A DNA stretch of 64,000 nt from Pinus tabuliformis (GCA_031772625.1 CM062819.1:1233140955-1233204954); one strand, 5' to 3'. Positions 1 through 10,016 are shown, numbered from the stretch's first letter. The notes: generated by a model from the letters alone, not told the origin. Numbers and translations: made by a program.

Positions 1-481
1 GATAATGGAACAGCTCTCTTTAGTTTGCCTACTTTTGTCTCAAGATTAAAAGGTTTTTCGGTCTGATTTCTTGTATTTCGGACAACTGGATTTTTTGTGT
101 TTCTCTCCTCTTCATGAGTGGGATTATGGGCTGAAGTTGTTTCCAAATCAAGTTCTAGAGGCTCTTCTACGTTTCCTTTAGCAGGAATAGAAGTGGAAGG
201 TTGTCTGTTAGGTGGTTGATTATCTGATACATCTTCAACAATTGGGTTATTAGGGTTAGGACCTGTTCTAGCAAGAATATGTATAGGGGATTATTGATCT
301 TACCTTTGTTAGGTTGTTTGATATCTTTTTGTTTACTATTTTCAGGGACATCTATTCTTCTGCTCCTCAGATTGTATTGTTTGTGGACTTCATAAATGGT
401 TGTATCATATCCCTCCCTAAAGTCAAATGATTCACCTGACTGAGTTTGGAATTGTTTAAGGATGTGAGCTTCCTGATCCTC
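1..481 (-). pseudogene. Gag-pol linker of Tat/Ogre-like Ty3/gypsy element, partial, disrupted
   Basis: This is the continuation of the gag frame past its stop at 482-484. Downstream of that TAA the same frame stays open and reads through the motif YNLRSR, which in Tat-type elements lies between gag and protease. A second clean frame then takes over near 263 and runs to the window edge, passing a segment containing FNLETKVGKLK, the kind of linker found just before the aspartic protease. The switch between frames is a 41-nt segment (263-303) with GT/AG ends whose removal would join the two frames. The protease itself lies beyond the window. Seen: the two frames, the stop and the switch. Known: the position of such linkers in this lineage. 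Inferred: that this is one decayed gag-pol gene. Confidence 0.7.
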
Positions 482-1507
482 TTAGGTCAAGAAAACTTGT
501 TGTTCATTGTTGAGTCCCATCAGATTAATTTGAGTGTATTCTGTTGGTTCATCAGATGTTGAGGCTTCAGCATAATTTTCTTGAAATGGGGACCTAATAT
601 TTTGGTCAGGTCCTGTCTTTCCAGTGTTAGGATTTTGGTTCTTCCTGAAATTTGGATTTCTCCCAGTATTGCTTGGTTGACCATCCCAAGGGGATTTTCT
701 CTCGATTGTTTCTACTCTATCTCCAAGTCTATCCATTCCTTTAATAATAGCATCTAATTTATGTTCAAAGGCAGAAGGTTCTTCTTTGAAAGGTGTCCTC
801 CTTTCAGCTCTGGCTCTAGATCGTTTAGATATCAGGTTGGCCTCAACACTGACAGCTATACTCTGCATCTCTTCTAAGTTTCGAGGAGCTCTTTCCCTAA
901 GTTGGTATGCCATATCAAAATCAAATGCATCAGGGAATTTGATCAAGGCCAAATCTGGAGGAGGTCTGAGATTTTGAGGAATAGCATTGTAGACATTATT
1001 GAATCTGGTACAGTAATCTTGGACAGTTTCTTGTGTGCCTCTTCTTAGGTTTTCATACTCTGATAAAATGTGGAGAGGATCTTTCTTCTTTTCCCATCTG
1101 TTCAAGAAGGTCTGATAAAGAGCTTGTGGGTCATTGATACTGTTTGCAGGGAGGGCTCTAAACCAGGTTCTAACATCTCTAGTTAAACTTTGAACAAATA
1201 CTTTCATTCTAACATCATCAGCATCAACCTCATATCTTTCAAAATAGTCAGTCATTTTATTGGTATGTTGTTGAGCTGTGTAAGTGCCAGTACCTTCAAA
1301 AGAAGGGATTTTACTTTGATAGTCTTGGGGCATAGCCCCTGGATTGGCAGGTAAGTGCAGGGGAGTATATCGGTTTGCCATGGTTGCAGAAATAGCTGTG
1401 ACAACTGGAGGAGTAAGGATAACAATGGGAATGTGTGTTGCAGATGGAAGAGTGGGAAGGGTAGTTTGAGGTGTTGATGGTGAACTTGGAGAAGCTGCAG
1501 TAATCAC
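482..1507 (-). CDS. gag: Retrotransposon Gag (Tat/Ogre-like Ty3/gypsy), 341 aa
   Basis: Encodes a Gag structural protein that would assemble the cytoplasmic virus-like particle. The retrotransposon-gag core occupies roughly residues 60-230: a segment with IPSFEGTGTYTAQQH, then the pattern FVQSLTRDVRTWFRALP, W-E-K and a Y-x-x-L-R-R-G-T-Q-E-T-V-Q-D-Y run, typical of plant Ty3/gypsy Gag. The C-terminal 80 residues are rich in N, Q, P and G. The listed start is the first ATG of the frame; an internal Met near residue 43 (MANRYTPLH) is an equally good start and fits the usual Gag length better. The frame ends at a TAA after QQVFLT but continues beyond it, so the stop may be a mutation or a read-through or splice-dependent gag/pol boundary. 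It overlaps a small upstream frame at 1504-1821. Confidence 0.85.
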   Translation of the reverse strand: MITAASPSSPSTPQTTLPTLPSATHIPIVILTPPVVTAISATMANRYTPLHLPANPGAMPQDYQSKIPSFEGTGTYTAQQHTNKMTDYFERYEVDADDVRMKVFVQSLTRDVRTWFRALPANSINDPQALYQTFLNRWEKKKDPLHILSEYENLRRGTQETVQDYCTRFNNVYNAIPQNLRPPPDLALIKFPDAFDFDMAYQLRERAPRNLEEMQSIAVSVEANLISKRSRARAERRTPFKEEPSAFEHKLDAIIKGMDRLGDRVETIERKSPWDGQPSNTGRNPNFRKNQNPNTGKTGPDQNIRSPFQENYAEASTSDEPTEYTQINLMGLNNEQQVFLT

Positions 1508-1821
1508 AGAAAGGTTTGGTTTTCTTTCAGAGGAAAGCTCAAATTGAATGGAGTTATGAAAATGTCTGTCCAGTGTGAAGTAACAACTTCAATCTGCAAA
1601 TTTTCAATGAATATTGGATTTTGAACTGCCTGGGTTAACCCAGATTCTGAAAAGGTCTCAAATAAAGATTTTTCAAAATACTTATCAAAAGGTTCGTCCT
1701 CAGGGTAGATCCACCTCATAGGACAGGATATTGATCTGTATAGAGGCCGAGAACTAACAAAATTTTCTTGGCTCTCTTGTCTTATGAGAATCCTAGGAAT
1801 CAGATTAGGATTTTCAAGCAC
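1504..1821 (-). CDS. Small ORF upstream of and overlapping Gag, 105 aa
   Basis: An open frame of 105 codons lies between the LTR and gag and overlaps the gag start by four bases. Ogre-type elements are known to carry an extra ORF upstream of gag, and position and polarity fit that. No domain is recognised. The product has a stretch rich in F, E and S in its middle (DEPFDKYFEKSLFETFSES). It could also be a displaced N-terminal part of Gag after a frameshift, because the frame change coincides with the gag ATG. I cannot separate these two from the sequence alone. Confidence 0.4.
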   Translation of the reverse strand: MLENPNLIPRILIRQESQENFVSSRPLYRSISCPMRWIYPEDEPFDKYFEKSLFETFSESGLTQAVQNPIFIENLQIEVVTSHWTDIFITPFNLSFPLKENQTFL

Positions 1822-2178
1822 AGGTGGGGGATTAGGATCAGGATTTGATCTGGTGTAATGAATCTTTTCTGAAGCCAGTTTTCTAGGTGTGTTTTTGGTT
1901 TTTTCTTAAAATAGATTTGACAATACAATTTTAACAGTCTCTTCTAGGAGGTTTTAGATGTGGGAGTTTTGAACTTTCTTAAAGACATATTTGAAAAGAG
2001 GTACTGATCAAGTATTTGAAACCAACTGTCCAATCTATAAGCTAGACCGGAGATAGACTGAAGTAGCATTCATTTACTTCTGCAATTGCAAAACAAAAGC
2101 ATTTCAAAGGCTACATGGCTAACTTCAAGCTCCGTCTGTAGCTTATGAAATAAACAATAGTAACAAACAATTATTCAG

Positions 2179-2197
2179 GTCCCCAGTGGAGTCGCCA
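2179..2197 (-). other. Primer binding site of the Tat/Ogre-like element
   Basis: On the minus strand this reads TGGCGACTCCACTGGGGAC, one base downstream of an LTR end (ATCA). This primer-site type is the one I associate with Tat/Ogre-like Ty3/gypsy elements, usually ascribed to a tRNA-Arg primer (from memory). It fixes the element's orientation and the inner border of the LTR. Confidence 0.8.
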
Positions 2198-3020
2198 TTG
2201 ATGTTATCACTCAGGTTTTCCCAAAAGTTGTAAGAAAGGGAAGGATGTCGAGGTAACCATAGACCAATCTTTTAGATACAGAATCTAGCCAATCTGTATC
2301 CAGAGAGGGCTCTCTCTTTATGATTTAGCTTTGTTTTCAAAGGTATTAGGCTAGTTATGAAATTCAAGGGTTTTGTTTGAGTTTGGGTGGTGAGATTCAA
2401 TAGAACAGAGAGGTAAGACAGAGTAGTTCAGTCCATTGGGCTAATGGAGTCAAAGAATATGGCTTTCTGAATTTGGTTTCTTAACAGGGGATGGCTTCAC
2501 AGAGCACGGTAGTCAAACAGGGAACAAATAAAGACTTGAAACGGATGGAACAGGCTCAAATTGAGTGAAGGGCAGTTAAGAATCCTTCAACCTATTTAAA
2601 GAGGGAAATTGGATGATTACTGATAAGGAGCAGTTAAGTATTCTTTAGCAAATAATCAACGTGAAAGAATCAGGAAACAAGAGCAATTAAGATTTCACTG
2701 CTTATTCTAATTCTGAAGGAAAACACAGAGAACAATAATGACTCAAAACAGAGTGCAATCAAGCATATTCTGAAATTAATTCTTTTCTTTATCATTCAGA
2801 TTGTGAAACACAGATAATATAATAAACTAAGAAAACTTTAAAACACAAGATATAGAGGACTTATTGATCCAGTGGTTGATTCAAGAAATCTGTGACAAGT
2901 CCTCTGCTTCAATTCTTCATCCAATGGGCCATGCAACAGTTGATTCCAAACAGCTCTTTATTCCAAAAATCAATATTACAGCAAAGTCTAGGAATCCCCC
3001 CTCAATACTCCAATGGAGGG

Positions 3021-3030
3021 GGTATTTATG
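3021..3030 (-). promoter_or_regulatory. TATA-like box in Tat/Ogre LTR
   Basis: The minus strand reads CATAAATACC followed by a pyrimidine-rich stretch, a good plant TATA context. It lies between the presumed U3 repeats (3155-3270) and the LTR's inner end, where an LTR core promoter belongs. Confidence 0.45.
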
Positions 3031-3154
3031 CTCAAAATTGTAAAACAAATATCTCAGTGAGATAATATCTAGGATGAGTAATAATAGTTTACAAGTAAAA
3101 TAGAAACAGCTAGTCTTCTTCAGTAACTCTGCGTTGGCTGCCTGTCTTAACTGA

Positions 3155-3270
3155 TACTCTTTAATTCTGATCTGCTACTCTTTAATTCTGATTTGCTACT
3201 CTTTAATTCTGCTCTGCCACACCTTAATGCTGATTTGATACACTTTAATGCTGATCTGATACACTTTGAC
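3155..3270. repeat. Tandem 21-bp repeat, 5.5 units, in LTR U3
   Basis: Units of 20-22 bp (TACTCTTTAATTCTGATCTGC and variants) start at 3155, 3176, 3197, 3219, 3239 and 3260. The first three share ACTCTTTAATTCTG; the last three share ACWCTTTAATGCTG or a shortened form. On the minus strand they lie just upstream of the TATA-like box, the usual place for enhancer-type repeats in an LTR. Confidence 0.8.
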
Positions 3271-3400
3271 TCGTTTTGAACCCTGTTCACCTTTATTTAC
3301 CTTACTGGGGTTAATTGCCCAAATTTCTCCTTTTACCCATGGTAACCGCGCAGTAGGATGAATACCTGTTGTTGGAACATTGGAGGTTGTTCTGCGCCTT

Positions 3401-3541
3401 CTAATTCATAACATTCAGATCTTTCTGTGGAGATTGCGTTAATTGGTGCACAAATTTCCGGCCCCTGAGATAGCTGAAAAGGTACCTAAAATTGAGGAGG
3501 AAAACTGTATACTGCGAGTTGAATGGCGGCTCGGAGTTCAT
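3401..3541 (-). CDS. Possible 5' exon of a disrupted host gene (46-codon frame)
   Basis: An ATG at 3539-3541 lies about 80 bp downstream of a TATA-like CTATAT (3621-3626) and about 160-230 bp downstream of a cluster of TGACGTCA sites. The frame begins MNSEPPFNSQYTVF and stays open until it crosses the presumed LTR border at 3417. It contains a candidate splice donor (AG|GTACCT) after about 19 codons. No family is recognised. Seen: the ordering of elements and the frame. Inferred: that this is the first exon of a gene interrupted by the retrotransposon. It could equally be part of another, older element. Confidence 0.25.
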   Translation of the reverse strand: MNSEPPFNSQYTVFLLNFRYLFSYLRGRKFVHQLTQSPQKDLNVMN

Positions 3542-3616
3542 CGTTGTAGCTTTTTCTGGTCAGGTAGCGGTTGAAACTGGAGCATATAGTTTTTTGCATG
3601 AGAGCGCGATACGCAG

Positions 3617-4075
3617 AAAAATATAGCAAAAATCACAATTTACCCTTTTATTTGACAAAATGTAGTTTTGGCGGGATTTTTTTGATTTGATGGGCGGATG
3701 ACGTCAGCAGTACGGGTGACGTCAACGGAAGACGTGGCGGGTGATGTCAGCAAAGGATAGATGACGTCAGCGGAGGGCGGTAAGTGGTTTTTCCCGCACC
3801 GCTTTTGGGGCTGCGCGGTTTCGGGCCGGGAGGGAGCGAGCACCCCGAATGGGCGATGCGTGGCAGAGGTACGGGGGCAAAACCGTCGGTCCCCCGCGAG
3901 TTAACGCTCGATGGTTAGGGTGGTAGCGATATTGATGTGGACCGTTGGATGGACAGGCGATAATCGGACGACTGACGGGCTTTGAAGATGGCGGGGAGTT
4001 ATGCAGCAGGGTCGGTACGATAAACCGCGTTTTAATCGCATCGGGGCTATTTTCATTGGTTCACGGGATTGGTTA
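3617..4075 (-). promoter_or_regulatory. GC-rich promoter-like block with TGACGTCA cluster and CCAAT boxes
   Basis: On the minus strand, in order: two CCAAT boxes (ATTGG on plus at 4055-4059 and 4068-4072), a GC-rich stretch, then three perfect TGACGTCA palindromes (3762-3769, 3717-3724, 3699-3706) plus TGATGTCA (3742-3749) and an ACGTGGC core (3732-3738), then a TATA-like element (3621-3626). TGACGTCA is the classic site for plant bZIP/TGA-type factors. The block is much richer in G+C than its AT-rich surroundings. It lies outside the LTR as I draw it. Whether it drives a host gene or belongs to an unrecognised element is unknown. Confidence 0.45.
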
Positions 4076-4079
4076 TTAA

Positions 4080-5666
4080 TTAACCCAGGTGGTTAATTAA
4101 CCCTTTGTTGCGCGGCGAGGACGTTATTTAACGAATTTCCAATGAAATCGTTGATTCTCATTTAAACAATGTGTATGGTCGTATTCGACCGGGGGCGGGG
4201 ATACATAGTATCTGGGGTTTTTAATATATTTACATAATACAGGATAGGGTAATGTTTGTATGGGAATTATATAATAAATGTTTATCGTTAATATGAAATA
4301 AAACAAAAGTAAGTGCTAAGTCAATGTTCACAAGCTACATTAAAACTTAGGCTTTGAAGTGGAAAAGGGGTTTATATGATGTATTTGCCATTTTCCTAAG
4401 TAAAATAGGGTTTTACTTAGGCAATCATTATGAAATGGAATGAGTGGTTTATGAGTGATATTAAGAACATATCTTAATATTTAGGGGAAATTAGTAAATG
4501 ATTAGGGAAGAATATGAAGGGGAGTTAGTTATTTCAACCTTGTCTTGCTTGAGCTGCATCAAGTATAATGTTTGCCTTGCACTTGTGATAGAGATAAAGA
4601 TTAACACATTTAGAGACATAATCTATCACAAGTATCATTCTGCAACACCAATCTACCTACCCTGCCTACTTTAGCCTAGCATTTTTTCCTTCCTTTACTT
4701 GGGTGCACTTAGACTGGCAAACCCTCATCAACTTTTCTTTTCTTTGCATGGAAAGCCTACCTAAGTCTGCACTTATTACATCCAAGGGCTCAGATTAAAC
4801 TGTTGAGCTCCTTTTTATTTACTCTACCTATCTACTTATCTGCCAAGATTAAACAGTTTGGTCAGATTTTATTCTCTATCTCTAAAACAGGAAATTCAAA
4901 TATGAACTAGCCAAGATTAAGCTGTTTGGCCATTCATCAACTATGGCATAAATTAACAAGCTGCACACAATGCTTATTGCGGAAAATGAAAAAGTAGTGG
5001 CATTTTGGACTTGCACACTTTCCTGGCCTTTCTTTATTTGGGGTTCATTTCTTTCACTTTTTTTGACCATTTTATTCTTTTTACCCTTTGATTTTTCTTT
5101 TAGGGCATACCCTCTTTACATTTTTCACATTTTTTTATTTTTGATTTTTTGATAATATGGAAAACTTTGCAATAAGGAAAGGAATGAACATATTACAGAG
5201 CTCAACAAGTCAATCATGAAATATGACACCTATTGGTATAGGAGTATAACAACACATACCTTACAATAGTTTACATGGAACATATATTAAATACGTTGTT
5301 GTTTGTTATGGAGCGTATAGTGATGGAACATACCTTATATTCCTTTAAAAAAAACATCACGTTGGGTTGCTTCATAAACAGACAGGACCTCTGTGGATAT
5401 GGTGTTGCATTCTGCATTGGCTGTATTCAAATATTGTTGTTGTTTGGTATGTCCTTTTTTAATGGTCGAAATCCATTAACAACACATACGTTGAAGCATT
5501 TGATGGTCAATGGAATGTGTTCTAGGGGTTAAAATACCACATAATACCTCTGTATCCATATATCATATACCAGAATCAATTTTTTAGCAGCAGACGTTTT
5601 TTTTTTCTCCACAAAAGCACATTTTTTTTGCCAGCATAAGTATTTTTACAGTACTCATAATTTACA
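4080..5666. other. AT-rich stretch without recognisable gene
   Basis: No convincing coding frame. Three related copies of a short motif, CAAGATTAAACTGTTTGG-like, occur near 4790, 4845 and 4911. The stretch from about 5160 to 5660 directly precedes the copia gag start and presumably holds that element's leader and 5' LTR, but I could not find LTR ends or a clear primer site. Confidence 0.5.
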
Positions 5667-6171
5667 ATGCATTCAATCATATCTATTGTGGGAGTAGTTC
5701 TCACTGGCAAGGAGAACTATCCTGAATGGTCCCAGAAGATACAACACACCCTCATTTTCAATGAGTTGTGGAAAGGAGTATGTGTTGGAGACGGAGACAA
5801 AGAGCCAGAACATCCTACCTCAGACAAAGAGTTCACCATTTGGGAAAATAAGAACAGCAAAGCCTATGCATTAATTGCAGCATCTGTAAGTGAAGAGGTG
5901 AGTTGCCATATTTTTGCCATTTTCAACTGCTTTTGAAGCCTTACAAAAGCTAAAAGAACTCTATGACTCACTTTCTGCACTTGAAGTTGTTCAACTCATG
6001 ATTAAACTCTTCACTCTTGAATTACAAAATAATGATCCTCTTGCTCTTTCATCCGAAGTAAAATATATAATGCATGATATCAAAGCCACTAAGGTTGAAT
6101 TGGATATTCCTCTTATCGCTTTTCTCAAGGCACTTTATCCTACTTACTCAAATTATCTTGAGTCATTGTAA
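5667..6171 (+). pseudogene. gag: Copia Gag N-terminal part, frameshifted
   Basis: The first frame (5667-5936) begins MHSIISIVGVVLTGKENYPEW; the pattern L-x-G-x-N-Y-x-x-W is the hallmark of copia Gag N-termini. Near 5914 reading shifts to a second frame that runs to 6171 (FEALQKLKELYD, then a long helical stretch), the remainder of the UBN2-type Gag domain. A stop at 6169-6171 follows ESL. The domain would form the particle core. At least one frameshift and one stop make it non-functional as written. Confidence 0.85.
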
Positions 6172-6470
6172 GCAAATGGAAATCTCAAAGATATTACCTT
6201 TGACTCTCTTGTGAAAAAATTTGCTGAAAGAGAAAAACCTTTTGGAAAGAAGACAGCCCCTAAATCCTATGAAGAGGTTGTGTGCCTTGCTCATAAAGAA
6301 AAGAATCTTACCTAATATTCTTCCAGAGGAAGAGGTGGTCAAAGAGGAAGAGGAAGATATTTCAGAGGCAGGGGGGGCAGACACTCTCAAGGAGAAAAGT
6401 TAGATTTGCACTGCATACGCTACAAAAGAAATGGATCACATGATGCCTCCACATGCAGGTTACCTTGGGA
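6172..6470 (+). pseudogene. gag: Copia Gag C-terminus with degenerate zinc knuckle
   Basis: After the Gag core come an Arg/Gly-rich stretch (around 6325-6375, SRGRGGQRGRGRYFRGRGG) and a knuckle, CIRYKRNGSHDASTC. The canonical pattern is C-x2-C-x4-H-x4-C; here the second Cys is Tyr, so zinc binding would be lost. The stretch contains stops in every frame. The RG-rich box followed by a CCHC knuckle is the normal end of copia Gag and binds the genomic RNA. Confidence 0.7.
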
Positions 6471-7981
6471 CAAAATTGAACAGCAAAGAAATCAAAAAGA
6501 AAGGTAAAACTAATGACACAGACAAAGGTAAAGCCCCTGAATCCGCTCATTATGTTGTGGCACAATGTAATATTGGAGTAAATGAAGACTTATTTAATGC
6601 TTCACTTACTTCTTGGAAAAATTATTGGTTGCTTGATTCAGGAGAAACTTGCCACATGACTCATAGAAAATATTTTTTTGAAGAATTTACTGACAATGTT
6701 GATGGTGCAGTATACTTTGTAGACCAATCGAAACTCAAGCCATTAGGGCTTGGCACAATCAAGCTCAACTTGCCTGGTCTTCCAGACTTTCTTCTGCATC
6801 ATGTTCTATATCTCCCACAGCTGAAGAGAAACTTCTTGTCCTTGGTCCACATCTGCCAGGAAGGTCACTCCATTCATATGTTTGTTGGCAAGCTTGAGGT
6901 GAGAAAAGCATCTGACCACTCACTTGTCATGAGGGGGATAGAAGAAGAAAGGCTTCTCAAGCTGCAGGGTACCTCTTCTCGTGCACAACATTTATCATAC
7001 AACTTTCATTATGAAGAAGGTACACTTCCATCAACCTTATTATGGCATGCTAGATTTGGACATTTGAACTATGACAGCCTCCGTTTGTTGAAGAAAAATG
7101 GTGTTGTTGGTTTGCCTACAATTCCTAGGAAACTTAAGCAATGTGATGCTTGTATTCTAGGAAAGCATAGCAAACAGTCTTTTCATGATTCACATTCAAG
7201 AGCACATAGAAAACTTGAACTCATTCATTCAGATTTATGTGGTTCAATGCATGTTCCTTCTGCAAATGGAAATAAATATACGATGACATTTATTGATGAC
7301 TACACCAAAATGTGTTGGGTTTATTTATTGAAGAACAAATCTGATGCTTTTCAAACATTCAATAACTTTCATACATGGATTGAAAATGATGCACAATCTC
7401 ATATTGGCTCTATTCACACTAATAATGGAAAATAATATACTTCAAATTAATTTCAAAACTATCTTCGCCAACATGGGATCAAACATCAAACAACTGTGCC
7501 TTATAATGCCCAACAGAACGGTGTAGCTGAAAGAATGAATAGGACAATCTTAAATATGGTGCGCTCCATGATGTTTTTCAAAAATGTAAAATTGATGTTT
7601 TGGGCTGATGCAGTTCTATGTGTTGTATATATAAAGAATAGATGTCCATCTAATGCTATTAGAAACAAGACTCCCTATGAAATGTGGTATGGGCACATTC
7701 CTTCGGTAAAGCATCTCAGGACCTTTGGTTCCACCTGTTATGCCTTGATACCAAAGGTACATAGAAACAAACTTGGTGCAAGAAGTCGTAAATGTATATT
7801 CCTGGGGTATTCAAACACCTCCAAAGCATACCGTCCCTATGATGAAGTCAATAAAAAGTTTGTTGTATCTAGACATGTAATCTTTCTTGAAACATCCAAA
7901 ACTAACAATGTTGTTGAGCAGCAACTTGATCGCTTGGATAAATTCGCAAATGCAAAATCATTTCAAGAATTTGGTAATTAG
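6431..7981 (+). pseudogene. pol: Copia protease-integrase segment
   Basis: One frame runs from 6431 to 7981, broken by TAA codons at 7433-7435 and shortly after. The order is: protease active site WLLDSGETCHMTH near residue 77; GAG-pre-integrase with LWHARFGHLN and C-x2-C in CDACILGKH; integrase core with the first Asp in FIDDYTKMCWVYLLK. The second catalytic Asp is replaced (HTNNGK where DNG is expected). The third residue is kept in QQNGVAERMNR, and the C-terminal GYSNTSKAYR motif is present. These domains would mature the particle and insert the cDNA. The stops and the D-to-N change mark it as dead. The element continues after the insertion at 8316-15040. Confidence 0.9.
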
Positions 7982-8315
7982 ATTCCACATCTTGAAGGGG
8001 GGGTTCCTATACTAGATCAACGCGTGGAATCTTCTTCTAATGCACTCTCTCCCCCGCATGAAACTCCAACAACGGATGATACTTTAAGTGATGTGATTGA
8101 TAGAATTGGGAGACTCAATCTTGATTCAGTCCCAACTCAATCAACGGAGCAGCCTAGACCATCTGAGAAAGGTCCCCAAAGTGGCTGACAAAGACACTTG
8201 AAAGTGTTCATCCTGATGAGGTTGGAAAGACAAGAACTAGAAATTCAAACCGGCAAAATGGAGGTGATGTAGATGACTCTGATTCACGTGTTGATATGGA
8301 TGTTTCTTATGATTG
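7982..8315 (+). pseudogene. Copia integrase-RT linker, decayed
   Basis: The frame continues after the TAG at 7979 through an acidic, Ser/Pro-rich segment, then shifts near 8180. This matches the poorly conserved linker between integrase and reverse transcriptase in copia polyproteins. It ends at the 5-bp GATTG (8311-8315) that was duplicated when the Sirevirus-like element inserted. Confidence 0.6.
8311..8315. repeat. Target-site duplication GATTG (left)
   Basis: GATTG directly precedes TGTTGG of the left LTR and recurs at 15041-15045 directly after the CCAACA end of the right LTR. Joining the outer flanks across one GATTG gives a continuous copia RT reading. Confidence 0.95.
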
Positions 8316-10016
8316 TGTTGGAAATAATACTGAGAGGGGGGGTGAATTAGTATTATCAAATCAATAAAACTTTTCCATTTCCATATTAAGATACATATAT
8401 GCTACTTCAGTTAATGGAACCCGCGTGTATACGCAACTGTGTCTAATGCAACTAGCGTATATCCAGAATACTTATGGTTTAGTTAATCCATTAAATGTTG
8501 ATCTTTAGTTAGTGCATTAGAACTTCATTAACCATATGTACAGTAAGCAGGTGCAGTAAAACAGAACAGATCATCACACACAAGAAGCACACATGAACAC
8601 CATGATATAAGGTGGAAACCCAATGTGGGTGAAAACCACCTGCTGCAAGTCGTCTCTATATTCTTTTAATAAGAAACTTTTTACATAGTTTTGTATTGGT
8701 GCAGTCTTATACCAGTACACAGGCTTCTACCTGCAGAAGGCTACAACCTTCTCTCGTTCTCCAGACTCTCCTGGAAGGGAGCTACAACCCCCTTAGCTCT
8801 TGTACTAGTCGATCCATTTACTAGTACGTAGGTGCCGGCCTACTGAAATGCTCCAATCTTTACTCGTTTTCCAGCTGCTATTGGAAGGGAGCTACCACCC
8901 CCTTAGCTTTTGTACTAGCTAATGTACTAGTACGTAGGTGCTGACCTACAGAAGGCTACAAGCTTCTCTTTCTTCCTCCAGGTACCACGTTTCATACATT
9001 TTCAGACTAGATACTTCGGAAGCACAACACAATAATCTGAAGGCCACGTTTCATCCAATTTTCATACTGGACCCATCAATATCATTGAAGCACAAAATCA
9101 ATCAATACCAGCATCATCAATCTCTGAGTCACTGAAACACTGAAACCCTGTCAACAACACAGTCACCAGAACACAGAGCGGACAACAGAACTCTGCAATA
9201 ACAATCAGACCCAACTGCAACTTCAAATATCATACTTCATAATGTATACGCTACTACGATGAACCAAACCCGCGTACATACGTGCTTTTACCAAAGCTAA
9301 CCCGCGTACACATTTGCAAATATTAAATTAGAGCTTTGCAGCTGTTCCAGACATCAGTCATACCTAAATCCTAACATTTACAAAACATTACATGCATCAG
9401 TATACAGATCTAGACTAAACAAGATCAAATCGTATAGAGATGATTCATTCCAAGCCATTAGATCCCGATCTATCCTTAGATCTTGTCCTCCATCAACCGT
9501 TGAGATTCCTCCTTCGCTTAGATCAAGCATTGCATCATAAACCCATAACCTGCATACTGGATCTCATACTTCATCAGATATTCAAGACTTTTTTTCATCC
9601 CCTTGCCTAATGATCTTCTTCTCCTTTTATAGTCTTAGGCCTTACTCAATACCATGGTCCAAAACCATAACAAATCAATACCATGGACCCAATACTTGGG
9701 ATCAACACTTCTGACGAGATACCATGGTCCAAAACCATAGGTTCAAGTACCAAGGACTAAATACCGCGGACCAAAAATAAGTTCTCCCACATGTACGCAC
9801 CTTTCATTGCATGAATGTGCATGCATACGCATACGCGACTTTTGGTCAGCAATATCGCGTGTATACGCGCCTTTGCATTAGTGAACCTGCGTATATACTT
9901 TTCTCTCTTCATTCTTGTAGTCTGATCATCAATTCCTTGCTACTGACCTGCTGCACTATGATCTGTCATCTGTGTGATTTGCCATCAAGGACAACACTTG
10001 TCTCATAATGCCAACA
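8316..10016 (-). repeat. Left (3') LTR of Sirevirus-like element, 1701 bp
   Basis: Starts TGTTGG and ends CCAACA. It contains about 2.5 tandem units of roughly 105 bp (8705-8990; shared GTACTAG, GGAAGGGAGCTAC and CCCCTTAGCT cores), several GCGTATACGC-type palindromes (for example 8424, 9243, 9271, 9857) and repeated CCATGGTCCAAAACCAT boxes near 9650-9770. It differs from the right LTR by scattered substitutions and some short indels. Confidence 0.95.

Larger units (their letters stand above)
2199..3417 (-). mobile_element. 5' LTR of Tat/Ogre-like element (about 1.2 kb)
   Basis: The inner end is fixed by the adjacent primer site: on the plus strand the LTR starts TGATGTTATC. The outer end is placed at TCATAACATTCA (3406-3417), which is nearly the inverted complement of the inner end, giving TG...CA termini and a length of 1219 bp. 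Inside are a TATA-like CATAAATACC (minus strand, 3021-3030) and, about 130 bp upstream of it, an array of 21-bp repeats. The second LTR is outside the window, so the outer border and target duplication cannot be confirmed. Confidence 0.65.

Noticed and set aside
2199-4100. Extending the Tat/Ogre LTR to include the TGACGTCA block
   Set aside because: The near-inverted terminus at 3406-3417 gives a better LTR end and a TATA already lies inside; a longer LTR remains possible because the partner LTR is outside the window.
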